Shown here: positions 56,215 through 64,000 of the stretch, one piece after another | How the letters are laid out: each line of letters starts with the position of its first letter | Numbering within the stretch: the first letter of the stretch is position 1 | Source: Massilia rubra | GTDB taxonomy: Bacteria > Pseudomonadota > Gammaproteobacteria > Burkholderiales > Burkholderiaceae_D | DNA: 64,000 bases | Reading direction: 5' to 3' | Assembly (NCBI RefSeq): GCF_011682065.1 | Contig: NZ_VUYU01000009.1 | Span: 124,001-188,000 of the forward strand | Made by a program: the position numbers and the translations under genes | The notes under the pieces: model-generated | Seen by the model: only the letters and a program-made list of their open reading frames with translations | What the model was told of the DNA's origin: nothing | The model's database searches: none

Positions 56215-57549
56215 ATGTTGCCACGCACCTTACGCGCCGTCCTCGCCCCCGCCCTGTTCCTGTCCTGCGCCTTCCAAGCGGCCTCAGCCGCAAACAACTA
56301 TCCGATCGTACTGGTCCACGGCTTTCTCGGTTTCGGCCCGGAGCAGTACACGCGCACCGGTTTCAAATACTGGGGCGGCTTCGACGACATTGTCGGCCAC
56401 ATGCGCAGCCACCAAGGCCAGCACCAGGTCTGGGCCGCCTCGGTCGGCGCGATCAGTTCCAACTGGGACCGCGCGGCCGAACTGTACTATCAGATCAAAG
56501 GGGGCTGCGTCGATTACGGCACCACCCACACGGGCAACGCGGCCCGGTTCGGCGCGCTGCGCCAGCCCGCCGGCAAATGCTGGGCCGCCAATCCGGCCGA
56601 TAATCCCAACGGCTATCCGGCCGCGCTGTATCCGGCCTGGGACGCGCGCCACCCGATCCACCTGATCGGCCACAGCCAGGGTGGACAAACCATCCGCGCC
56701 CTGATCGAACTGCTGGAGAACGGCTCGCCGAATGGCGACGAAGGTGGCGCCGAACTGTACCAGGGCGGCAAGCGCGGCTGGGTCGTCAGCGCCACCACCA
56801 TCTCCTCGCCCAACGACGGCACCAGCCTGCGCGACGCCATGGGCGAGACCGGCGCGGCGCTCACCCAACTGGCCGCCGGCATCGCCACCATCGCCAACGG
56901 CGGCGATGTCACGCAACCGGCGGCGGACCTTGGGCTGGAACAGTTCGGCCTGCGCAGCGGCGCGGCCGAACCGTCGGCGGCCTACCGCCAGCGCGTGATG
57001 GCCGCGCCCTTCTGGGACCAAGGCAATTTCGATTCGGCCCAGGCCGAAATGACGCCCGACGGCGCGCGCACCTTCAATGCCTGGGCCAAGACCTCGCCCT
57101 CGGTGTATTACTTCTCGATGAGCAACCAGGCGACCGAAACCGGCAGCCCGTGCTGCAACAACACCGACCGCCTGCTGTTCCCGCTCCAGAACCCGGCCTT
57201 CCAGTATCCGCGCGCCGACATGGCCTCGCTCACGCGTCCGTATGCCGGCGAGTGGGTGATTCCCTCGGCCGGGCGGCGAGGCATGGGCTCGTACACGATG
57301 GCCGGCTTCGGGCGGGTGCCGGTCGACGCCAGCTGGTTCGCCAACGATGGCGTGGTCAACACGGTCAGCATGCGCGCCCCGTCCGGGCATCCGGTGCGCG
57401 ACTATAACGGCACGCCGGTGCGCGGCAGCTGGAACTTCCTGCAGAACTACAAAGGCTACGACCACTTCGACATGGTCGGCTGGCCCAAGTCGGGGCCGCG
57501 CGTGTATCCGATCTACGATGCGGTGGCGGCCATTTTGTACGGACTATAA
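56215..57549 (+). CDS. Secreted lipase, family I.5-like (444 aa)
   Basis: AGGAG lies 8 nt before the ATG at 56215. A signal peptide (VLAPALFLSCAFQAASA) is followed by the mature start NNYPIVLVHGFLGFG. The nucleophile is in LIGHSQGGQTIRALIELL; catalytic Asp and His lie in VDASWFANDGVVN and KGYDHFDMVGW. The long lid and zinc-site features match Staphylococcus/Geobacillus type lipases. Probably secreted by the Sec/type II route; no foldase gene is adjacent. Confidence 0.88.
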   Translation: MLPRTLRAVLAPALFLSCAFQAASAANNYPIVLVHGFLGFGPEQYTRTGFKYWGGFDDIVGHMRSHQGQHQVWAASVGAISSNWDRAAELYYQIKGGCVDYGTTHTGNAARFGALRQPAGKCWAANPADNPNGYPAALYPAWDARHPIHLIGHSQGGQTIRALIELLENGSPNGDEGGAELYQGGKRGWVVSATTISSPNDGTSLRDAMGETGAALTQLAAGIATIANGGDVTQPAADLGLEQFGLRSGAAEPSAAYRQRVMAAPFWDQGNFDSAQAEMTPDGARTFNAWAKTSPSVYYFSMSNQATETGSPCCNNTDRLLFPLQNPAFQYPRADMASLTRPYAGEWVIPSAGRRGMGSYTMAGFGRVPVDASWFANDGVVNTVSMRAPSGHPVRDYNGTPVRGSWNFLQNYKGYDHFDMVGWPKSGPRVYPIYDAVAAILYGL

Positions 57550-57557
57550 GGTACGGA

Positions 57558-58484
57558 CTATGAGGCCGCCAGCGTGCCTTCCCACGCCTGCAACTGCGCC
57601 ACGGTGGCGGTCACGCCGCCGCACACGATCACCAGCAGGTTCTTGAAACCGGCCAGTTCGGGGCGGCCGGCGTAGACCACCGCCAGCGAGGCGCCGCAGG
57701 CCGGTTCCACCACCAGCCGGTGGTCGTCCATGAAGCGGATGCAGGCCGCCACCGCCGCCTGGTCGGTCACCACCATGCTGCTCATCGGATGCACGTGGGT
57801 CCAGTCGAACGCCGCCTGCGACACCTGGCGCGCACCGAGCGAGGTGGCGATGCTGGCGATGCGCGGCAGTTCGATGCGGCGGTCGGCCTCGATCGACTGC
57901 GCCAGCGAATCGGCGCCGTCGGTCTCGACGGCGAACACCGGCACCTTGTCCCAGCCATTGCGGCGCAGGCCTTCGATCACGCCGCACATCAGGCCGCCTC
58001 CGCCGACCGACAGCACCACCGCGTCGGGAATCACGCCGGCATGCGCCACTTCATCGATCATGGTGGCGTGCCCGGTCCACAACAGCGGATCGTCGAAGGC
58101 GTGGATGAAGGCGTCGTGCTCGCCCACCATCGACAGCGCCAGCGCGTTCGCCTCGGAAAACGAGGCGCCGTGCACGATCACCTCGGCCTGCTCGCGCCGC
58201 ATCAGTTCGCGCGCGCGCTCGCTGGTCGTTTCCGGCGCCACCACCACGACCGGCACGCCCAGCTGGCGCCCGGCGTAGGCGGCGGCCAGGCCCGCATTGC
58301 CGCCCGACGAAGAGATGAAGCGTTTCGCTCCGCGCCGCGCGTATTCTTCGCAGGCGTGGCCGATGCCGCGCAGCTTGAACGAGCCATTCGGCTGCAGCGC
58401 TTCCATCTTCAGCCAGACCGTCTGGCCGTTCTTGCCGCCCATGGCCGACGAGGCGAGCAGCGGTGTTTCAATATGTAGAGTCAT
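57558..58484 (-). CDS. PLP-dependent threonine/serine dehydratase-like enzyme (308 aa)
   Basis: PLP fold type II: the Schiff-base Lys in LQPNGSFKLRGIGHA, the phosphate loop SSSGGNAGLAAAYAG with Gly-rich turn, and GGGGLMCGVIEGLR near the second Gly loop. The ~310-residue size without an ACT domain fits catabolic serine dehydratase / threonine ammonia-lyase relatives. It converges with the lipase gene. The neighbours give no clue to the substrate. Confidence 0.85.
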   Translation of the reverse strand: MTLHIETPLLASSAMGGKNGQTVWLKMEALQPNGSFKLRGIGHACEEYARRGAKRFISSSGGNAGLAAAYAGRQLGVPVVVVAPETTSERARELMRREQAEVIVHGASFSEANALALSMVGEHDAFIHAFDDPLLWTGHATMIDEVAHAGVIPDAVVLSVGGGGLMCGVIEGLRRNGWDKVPVFAVETDGADSLAQSIEADRRIELPRIASIATSLGARQVSQAAFDWTHVHPMSSMVVTDQAAVAACIRFMDDHRLVVEPACGASLAVVYAGRPELAGFKNLLVIVCGGVTATVAQLQAWEGTLAAS

Positions 58485-58520
58485 GGTTGATTCAAGGTTC
58501 CGTGAAGTTGTACACCGGCG

Positions 58521-60062
58521 TTAAAGTTGTTCCAGCCGCGCCCGCACCGACGCCGCCTGTTCGCCACAGGCCGCGCGCGCCGTCTCATCCATCTTGAACA
58601 GGTTGCGGTACACCATGCCGAGGCGCTGGTTGCCCGACAGGCGGTTGGCATTGCGCTCGAAAAAATCCCAGTACAGCGCATTGAACGGACAGGCCGTCTC
58701 GCCCAGGCGCGCCTTTTTATCGTAGTGGCAGCCCTTGCAGTAGTCGCTCATGCGGTCGATGTAGGCGGCGCTCGAAACGTACGGCTTGGTCGCCAGCAGG
58801 CCGCCATCGGCGAACTGGCTCATGCCGATCGTGTTCGGCATTTCCACCCACTCGACAGCGTCGACATACACGCCAAGGTACCACTCGTGCAGCGCGTGCG
58901 GATCGAGTCCGGCCAGCAGGGAGAAATTCCCGATGATCATCAGGCGCTGGATGTGGTGGGCGTGCGCATCGTCGAGCGACTGGCCGATGGCGTGGCGCAG
59001 GCAGCGCATGTTCGTCTTGCCGTCCCAGAACCACGATGGCAGCGGCGTGTCGTGCCCGAACACATTGTGCCGCTCGTACCCCGGCATGTTGGCCCAGTAC
59101 ACGCCGCGCACGTACTCGCGCCAGCCGAGGATCTGGCGGATGAAGCCTTCCACCGCGTGCAGCGGCGCGTGGCCGGCGCGCCAGGCATCTTCGGCTTCGG
59201 CGATCACTTCGCGCGGGTGCAGCATCTTGGTGTTGAGGGCGAACGAGAGCATCGAATGAAACAGGCGCGTGGCGCCCGTGTGCATCGCATCCTGATAGTC
59301 GCCGAAGTGCGGCAGGCCATGCTGAACAAAGGCGTCCAGGTGGGTCAGCGCTTCGGCGCGGTCCAGCGGCCAGGCGATGCGCGAGGAATCGGGGCGCCCG
59401 AAGCTGGCCACGCCGGCGGCCTCGATGCTGGCCCACAGCGCCGCATGATCGTGCTGCGCGCGCGTATCAAACGGCTCGGGCGGCGCGCCGCGCCGCGGCT
59501 TACGGTTGTCGTGATCGAAGTTCCACTGGCCGCCGGCCGGCTTGCCGCCCGCGTCCACCAGCACCCCGTGCACCAGCCGCATCTGGCGGTAGAAATACTC
59601 CATCAGCCACTGCGCGCGGTTGGCGAAGATGCGGCCCGCCTCGTCGCGCGCGGTCAAGAAATGCTCGCTGCCGACCATCGCGCCGGGTACCGTCAGCTGC
59701 GCCGCGTAGTCGGCCAGTTGCGCGTCGAGCCGGTATTCGTCCGGCTCCTGGTATTCAAACCCGCTGGCGCCGTAGCGGGCCAGCAGCGCGTCGATGTTGG
59801 CCGGGATCGATTGCAGGTTGGCGGCGTCGTCGATGCGCAGGTAATGCACGCGGTGGCCGGCTTGCCCGAGCTGGTGCGCCATGGCGCGCATGCCGGCAAA
59901 GATGGCGATGATCTTCTGCGCGTGGTGAAGCACGTAGTCGGTCTCCTGGCGCACTTCCATGAACACGTAGAGCACGTCGGCCCGCACCTCGGCGAACCAG
60001 CTGTGCAGGGGGTTGAGCTGGTCGCCCAGGATCAGGCGCAGCGTCGTCGTCGATGGCGGCAT
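58521..60062 (-). CDS. FeS-type cryptochrome/(6-4) photolyase (513 aa)
   Basis: The start is the ATG at 60062; a TTG three codons earlier is less likely. The N-terminal antenna/Rossmann domain begins LRLILGDQLNPLHSWF; the FAD-binding helical domain has FHSMLSFALNTKMLHPREV and the DAVEWVEMPNTIGMSQFADGG segment. The [4Fe-4S] ligands are in NMRCLRHAIG and YCKGCHYDKKARLGETACPFN, diagnostic of the PhrB/CryPro (FeS-BCP) group of (6-4) photolyases. It is divergent from the bacteriophytochrome gene, 170 bp apart. Confidence 0.93.
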   Translation of the reverse strand: MPPSTTTLRLILGDQLNPLHSWFAEVRADVLYVFMEVRQETDYVLHHAQKIIAIFAGMRAMAHQLGQAGHRVHYLRIDDAANLQSIPANIDALLARYGASGFEYQEPDEYRLDAQLADYAAQLTVPGAMVGSEHFLTARDEAGRIFANRAQWLMEYFYRQMRLVHGVLVDAGGKPAGGQWNFDHDNRKPRRGAPPEPFDTRAQHDHAALWASIEAAGVASFGRPDSSRIAWPLDRAEALTHLDAFVQHGLPHFGDYQDAMHTGATRLFHSMLSFALNTKMLHPREVIAEAEDAWRAGHAPLHAVEGFIRQILGWREYVRGVYWANMPGYERHNVFGHDTPLPSWFWDGKTNMRCLRHAIGQSLDDAHAHHIQRLMIIGNFSLLAGLDPHALHEWYLGVYVDAVEWVEMPNTIGMSQFADGGLLATKPYVSSAAYIDRMSDYCKGCHYDKKARLGETACPFNALYWDFFERNANRLSGNQRLGMVYRNLFKMDETARAACGEQAASVRARLEQL

Positions 60063-60232
60063 GGATGGCAAGTGGCGCTCAAGCGGGTCCGGTAAGAGGA
60101 CCCGAGTTTATCATGCGCCAGCAAGCGCCGCGCGGAGCGGCGGCGGCGCTGGCGTGCGAGGCAATTATCAGTGATTCAAGTAAAATATTGCTTTTGAAAT
60201 GCGGCGCCCCGACCCGTGCCCAGGAAGCTTTC

Positions 60233-62491
60233 ATGAGCCAGGCAATCCCCCACAGTCCCGATCTCGACTTGTCCAGCTGCGACCAGGAACCGATCCGCTA
60301 CCCCGGCAGCATCCAGCCGCATGGTTTTTTGCTGGCGCTGTCGCCGACCTTGCAAGTGCTCCAGGCCAGCGACAACCTCGACGAGATGATCGGGGTCGAT
60401 TGCGAACGCGCCATCGGCCAGGCCCTGGAAGCGGTGATCGGCGAGCAGGCCAGCCTGCAGCTTGGGCCCGAGATCGACGCCGCCGACATCGGCCAGCGCC
60501 CGCTCTACCTGTGCACCCTCGGCATCGGGCCGGCGCGCCACTTCGACGTGCTGGCGCATTACTACGATGCGCTGCTGATCCTCGAATTCGAATCGGTCGA
60601 GCGCGCCTCGGCCGCCGACTTTCGCCACCTGCACCGCCAGGTCGGCGAGTTCCTGCTGAAGGTGGGCGACAGCGCCGACACGCAGGCCATGAGCGCGCTG
60701 GCGGCCCAGGAAATCCGCCGCGTCACCGGTTTCGGCCGGGTCATGGTGTACCAGTTCGACGAGGACGGCCACGGCCACGTGCTGGCCGAATGCCGCGCCG
60801 ACGATTATCCGTCCTACCTGGGGCAGCGTTTTCCGGCGTCCGACATTCCGCGCCAGGCGCGCGAGCTGTACATGCTCAACCGCATCCGCCTGATCCGGGA
60901 CGCCAACTACACGCCGGCGCGCCTGGTGCCGGCCTTGAACCCGATGACCGGCGCCGCCAACGACCTCTCGTTCGCGGCCCTGCGCAGCGTCTCGCCGATC
61001 CACCTGCAATACATGCGCAACATGGGCACGCTGGCGTCGATGTCGGTGTCGCTCATGGTCAAGGGCAAGCTGTGGGGACTGATTTCGTGCCACCATGCGA
61101 CGCCCTGCCCGGTCGCTTTCGACAAGCGCACCGCCTGCGAGCAACTGGGCCAGATCCTGGCCATGTGCATCGAGTCGCGCGCGGACGCCAACGAACTGCA
61201 ATTCCGGCTGGACGTGCGGCGCGTCATGGTGTCGATGCTGGCCGGCCTGACCCAGGGCACGGACTTCATCGACAACCTCGCCAGCGTGTTCCCGGCCCTG
61301 CTGCAGTTCGCGCGCGCCGGCGGCGCCGCCATTGTGTTCGAGGAGCGCCTGCTGACCTACGGCGACACGCCCGCTGAAGAAGCGATCCGCGAGCTGGTCG
61401 CCTGGCTCGATGCGAACAACCACGACGACGTGTTCCATACCGACCGCCTGGCGGCGCAGTATCCAGCGGCGGCGGCCCTGGCCGGCAACTGCTCGGGCCT
61501 GCTGGCCATGCCGGTCTCGCGCATCCACAAGCACTACCTGCTGTGGTTCCGGCCCGAGGTGGTGCGCACCGTGGAATGGGCCGGCAACCCGCACCAGAAA
61601 GACGGGCAAGGCGCGGGGGGCGCGGCGCCGGTGACGCAACTGTCGCCGCGCACCAGCTTCGCCACCTGGCGCGAAACCATCACCGGCACCAGCGCGCCCT
61701 GGCACGGCGGCGAGATCGAACTGGCGCTCGAGTTCCGCACCGCGCTGCTGGGGATCGCGCTCGAACGCGCCGAGCAGATGGCCGAACTGGCCGAGGAACT
61801 GGGGCGCGCCAACAAGGAGCTTGAGGCGTTTTCGTATTCGGTCTCGCACGACCTGCGCGCGCCGCTGCGCCACATCGTCGGCTTTTCCGACCTGCTGCTC
61901 GAGCCCGCCGCCAGCGAGAACCTGGAAAAGCGCCAGCGCTTCCTGCGCAACATCAAGGATTCGGCGCGCCTGGCCGGCAAGCTGGTCGACGACCTGCTCA
62001 GTTTTTCGCAGATGGGCCGCGCCGCGCTGCGCCCGACCCTGGTCCAGATGGGCGAGCTGGTGCGCTCCTGCATCGACAAGCTGGCGCTCGACATCGGCCA
62101 GCGCCGCATCGACTGGGATATCGGCGCGCTGCCGGCGATGCGCGCCGACCCCACCTTCTTGCAGTTGGCGCTGTTCAACCTGCTGTCGAACGCGGTCAAG
62201 TTCACCAGCCAGAAAGAGCGCGCCATCATCACCATCCGCGCCAGCGATGAAGGCGCCGAGTGGGTCATGTCGATCGCCGACAACGGCGCCGGTTTTCACA
62301 TGGAGTACGTGCACAAGCTGTTCGGCGTCTTCCAGCGCCTGCACCGGATGGAAGACTTCCAGGGCACCGGCATTGGCCTGGCCAATGTGCGCCGCATCAT
62401 CGAACGCCACGGCGGGCGGGTGTGGGCCAGCGGCGTGCCGGGCGAAGGCGCCACATTTTATTTCAGCATTCCCAAAGAACTCAATATTTAA
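60233..62491 (+). CDS. bphP: Bacteriophytochrome histidine kinase (752 aa)
   Basis: Starts at MSQAIPHSPDLDLSSCDQEP, with AGGAA upstream. The biliverdin Cys is at residue ~15 (LSSCDQEPIRYPGSIQPHG), followed by PAS, GAF (residues ~140-310, FPASDIPRQARELYMLNR) and PHY with its tongue (PRTSFATWRETITGTSAPW). HisKA has SVSHDLRAPLRHIVGF and the HATPase domain ends ADNGAGFHMEYVHK. It senses red/far-red light and phosphorylates the CheY-like regulator 12 bp downstream. No heme oxygenase gene is in view. Confidence 0.96.
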   Translation: MSQAIPHSPDLDLSSCDQEPIRYPGSIQPHGFLLALSPTLQVLQASDNLDEMIGVDCERAIGQALEAVIGEQASLQLGPEIDAADIGQRPLYLCTLGIGPARHFDVLAHYYDALLILEFESVERASAADFRHLHRQVGEFLLKVGDSADTQAMSALAAQEIRRVTGFGRVMVYQFDEDGHGHVLAECRADDYPSYLGQRFPASDIPRQARELYMLNRIRLIRDANYTPARLVPALNPMTGAANDLSFAALRSVSPIHLQYMRNMGTLASMSVSLMVKGKLWGLISCHHATPCPVAFDKRTACEQLGQILAMCIESRADANELQFRLDVRRVMVSMLAGLTQGTDFIDNLASVFPALLQFARAGGAAIVFEERLLTYGDTPAEEAIRELVAWLDANNHDDVFHTDRLAAQYPAAAALAGNCSGLLAMPVSRIHKHYLLWFRPEVVRTVEWAGNPHQKDGQGAGGAAPVTQLSPRTSFATWRETITGTSAPWHGGEIELALEFRTALLGIALERAEQMAELAEELGRANKELEAFSYSVSHDLRAPLRHIVGFSDLLLEPAASENLEKRQRFLRNIKDSARLAGKLVDDLLSFSQMGRAALRPTLVQMGELVRSCIDKLALDIGQRRIDWDIGALPAMRADPTFLQLALFNLLSNAVKFTSQKERAIITIRASDEGAEWVMSIADNGAGFHMEYVHKLFGVFQRLHRMEDFQGTGIGLANVRRIIERHGGRVWASGVPGEGATFYFSIPKELNI

Positions 62492-62503
62492 GGTACGTAA
62501 GAC

Positions 62504-62959
62504 ATGTTAAAGCCCATCCTTCTGGTCGAAGATAATCCGCACGACCTGGAACTGACGCTGATCGCGCTGGAAAAGAGCCAACTGGCCAATGAAGTCATCA
62601 TCGCGCGCGACGGCGCCGAGGCGCTCGATTACCTGATGTGCCGGGGCGAGCATGCGGCGCGCCAGGTCGGCAACCCGACCGTGGTGCTGCTCGACCTGAA
62701 ACTGCCGAAAGTCGACGGCCTGGAAGTGCTCAGGGAGATCCGCAGCACGGCGCACCTGAAAAGCATTCCGGTGGTGATGCTCACCTCGTCGAAGGAAGAA
62801 CAGGACCTGCTGCGCAGTTATGAACTGGGCGTCAATGCGTATGTGGTCAAGCCGGTCGACTTCGAGGAGTTCGTGCGGGCGATTGCCGACCTGGGGATTT
62901 TCTGGGCGGTGCTAAATGAACCGCCGCCGGGCTCGCACCGCTACGTCAAGCCGCAGTAA
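62504..62959 (+). CDS. CheY-like response regulator, phytochrome partner (151 aa)
   Basis: A single REC domain: KPILLVEDNPHDLELTLIA, the phospho-acceptor Asp in VVLLDLKLPKVDGLE, MLTSSKEEQDL and the conserved Lys in AYVVKPVDFEEF. The long loop and C-terminal VLNEPPPG are typical of Rcp1-type partners of bacterial phytochromes. AAGG lies upstream and the start is 12 bp after the kinase stop. It has no output domain. Confidence 0.95.
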   Translation: MLKPILLVEDNPHDLELTLIALEKSQLANEVIIARDGAEALDYLMCRGEHAARQVGNPTVVLLDLKLPKVDGLEVLREIRSTAHLKSIPVVMLTSSKEEQDLLRSYELGVNAYVVKPVDFEEFVRAIADLGIFWAVLNEPPPGSHRYVKPQ

Positions 62960-63005
62960 GCGCCGCTCCTGCGCGGCTCCTGCGCGGCCAGGCGTGCGCG
63001 CACAC

Positions 63006-64000
63006 TCAGTGCGACGCCACCCCGGCCGGCTTGGGCCGCCGCAGCAGATGCCGGATGCGCGCGCTGAGCACATCGGCGTTATACGGTTTTTGCAGCAGAT
63101 TGACTTTGGCGTCGAGCTTGCCCTCATGCGCCAGCACACCCTCGGCATACCCCGAGGTGAACAGCAACTGGGCCGATGGCAGCCTGGTGCGCACCACTTC
63201 GCTCAACTCCAGGCTGCTCAACTTGCCCGGCATGATCACATCCGAAAACACCAGGTCGATCTTGGCCCCCGAGTCGATCAGTTCCACGGCATGCGCCGCG
63301 TCTTCCGCCTCGAACACCTGGTAACCTAGCGCCGAGAGCAATTCGACGGTGCTGGTACGCACGTCTTCTTCATCTTCGACCACCAGGATCGTTTCCAAGC
63401 CGCCGAACAAGGGCGCCGGCACATTTTCCTCGGCGTCCTCCGGCTCGCTGGCGCTGCGTTGCAGGAAAATCTTGACGCTGGTGCCGGCGCCCGGTTCGCT
63501 TTTGATCTCGATTTCGCCGCCCGACTGCTTCACGAAGCCATACGCCATCGACAAGCCCAGCCCGGTTCCCTGCCCGGTCGGCTTGGTCGTGAAAAACGGC
63601 TCGAAGGCGCGCCGCAACACCGCTTCCGGCATGCCGCAGCCGGTATCGGCCACTTCCACCATCACATAGTCGCCCGAGGCCAGTTCCGACAGCATGCGCG
63701 AACCGAGCGGCACGTTGGCCGCGCGGATGGTCAAGGTGCCGCCATCGGCCATGGCGTCGCGCGCGTTGATGGCCAGGTTCAGGATCACATTGTTCAACTG
63801 GCTCGGATCGACCGTGGTGCTCCACAGCTGCTCTTCGATGTCGGTATTGATGACGGCGCGCGGGCCGAGCACGCGCCGCATCATTTCATCCATGTCGCGC
63901 AGCACCGCGCCGGGATTGACCACCACCGCCTGCAGCGGCTGGCGCCGCGCGAAGGCCAGCAGGTGGGCCGACAGCTTGGCGCCGCGCTCCACGCCGGCCA
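63006..64000 (-). CDS. Hybrid sensor histidine kinase, C-terminal part (runs off the right edge)
   Basis: The visible 330 residues begin inside the dimerisation region (ERGAKLSAHLLAFARRQPLQ) and hold a complete HATPase domain (NLAINARDAMADGGTL, VADTGCGMP, KPTGQGTGLGLSMAYGFVKQSGG) and a C-terminal receiver domain (ETILVVEDEEDVRTSTVELLSAL, Asp in IDLVFSDVIMPG, Lys in LQKPYN). The sensor part is outside. It converges with the phytochrome response regulator, so it is a separate transcription unit, but the closeness hints at a shared circuit. Confidence 0.92.
   Translation of the reverse strand, partial: AGVERGAKLSAHLLAFARRQPLQAVVVNPGAVLRDMDEMMRRVLGPRAVINTDIEEQLWSTTVDPSQLNNVILNLAINARDAMADGGTLTIRAANVPLGSRMLSELASGDYVMVEVADTGCGMPEAVLRRAFEPFFTTKPTGQGTGLGLSMAYGFVKQSGGEIEIKSEPGAGTSVKIFLQRSASEPEDAEENVPAPLFGGLETILVVEDEEDVRTSTVELLSALGYQVFEAEDAAHAVELIDSGAKIDLVFSDVIMPGKLSSLELSEVVRTRLPSAQLLFTSGYAEGVLAHEGKLDAKVNLLQKPYNADVLSARIRHLLRRPKPAGVASH

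Overview
The window is a high-GC betaproteobacterial chromosome segment, most likely from Oxalobacteraceae (Massilia/Telluria/Duganella type). Support comes from the gene order ilvB-ilvN-ilvC ... pssA-leuA, the rpsO-pnp pair, a complete iscR-S-U-A-hscB-hscA-fdx-iscX operon, families largely confined to Betaproteobacteria (DUF2970, DUF3619, DUF3106) and a PEP-CTERM protein. Genus is an inference; no rRNA or tRNA gene was recognised.

Layout. 0-5 kb: a minus-strand set with two related glycine-rich proteins of unknown role, a DUF6624 gene behind a promoter flanked by two palindromes, an ankyrin/Suppressor-of-fused protein, a PEP-mutase-like enzyme and a candidate small RNA. 5-8 kb: RNA metabolism (pnp, rpsO). 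8-14 kb: accessory envelope and secreted proteins, with at least two gene remnants. 14-22 kb: branched-chain amino acid synthesis (ilvBNC, leuA) plus pssA and a SIMPL protein. 22-24.6 kb: a sigma factor operon (sigma, DUF3619, DUF3106, RDD) and an HNH protein. 24.8-30 kb: two tandem ~860-residue proteins combining a RING-type zinc finger with a TerD-like region. 30-38.5 kb: a divergent pseudouridine synthase-like protein, threonine aldolase, a methyltransferase and the isc operon under an IscR-type operator. 38.5-45 kb: a UDG-like protein with an altered active-site motif, CBS and DUF2970 proteins, and a VOC/FAH/GST aromatic-catabolism operon with a divergent LysR regulator. 45.7-48.6 kb: a secreted HEWGH metallopeptidase, a small secreted protein and a PEP-CTERM protein. 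48.6-51.1 kb: a gene graveyard (IS4-like transposase N-terminus, a 359-bp copy of an internal piece of the nearby radical SAM gene, a cyclopropane synthase C-terminus, possible Rieske oxygenase N-terminus, palindromes and a MITE-like element). 51-64 kb: radical SAM gene with a LexA-type box, DTW-domain tRNA modification gene coupled to a chemoreceptor, two hydrolases, a threonine/serine dehydratase-like enzyme, then a light-response cluster (FeS photolyase, bacteriophytochrome kinase, CheY-like regulator, hybrid kinase).

Working together: ilvBNC and leuA form the valine/isoleucine/leucine branch; the isc genes form the Fe-S assembly machine with its own feedback regulator; VOC dioxygenase-like, FAH and maleylacetoacetate isomerase-like enzymes would form the lower part of a ring-cleavage pathway; the phytochrome, response regulator and photolyase probably link red light sensing to light-driven DNA repair. 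The most unusual items are the tandem RING/TerD-like proteins, the 48.6-51.1 kb graveyard, the terminal-inverted-repeat element seen in long and collapsed forms, and the candidate small RNA at about 4.69-4.90 kb.
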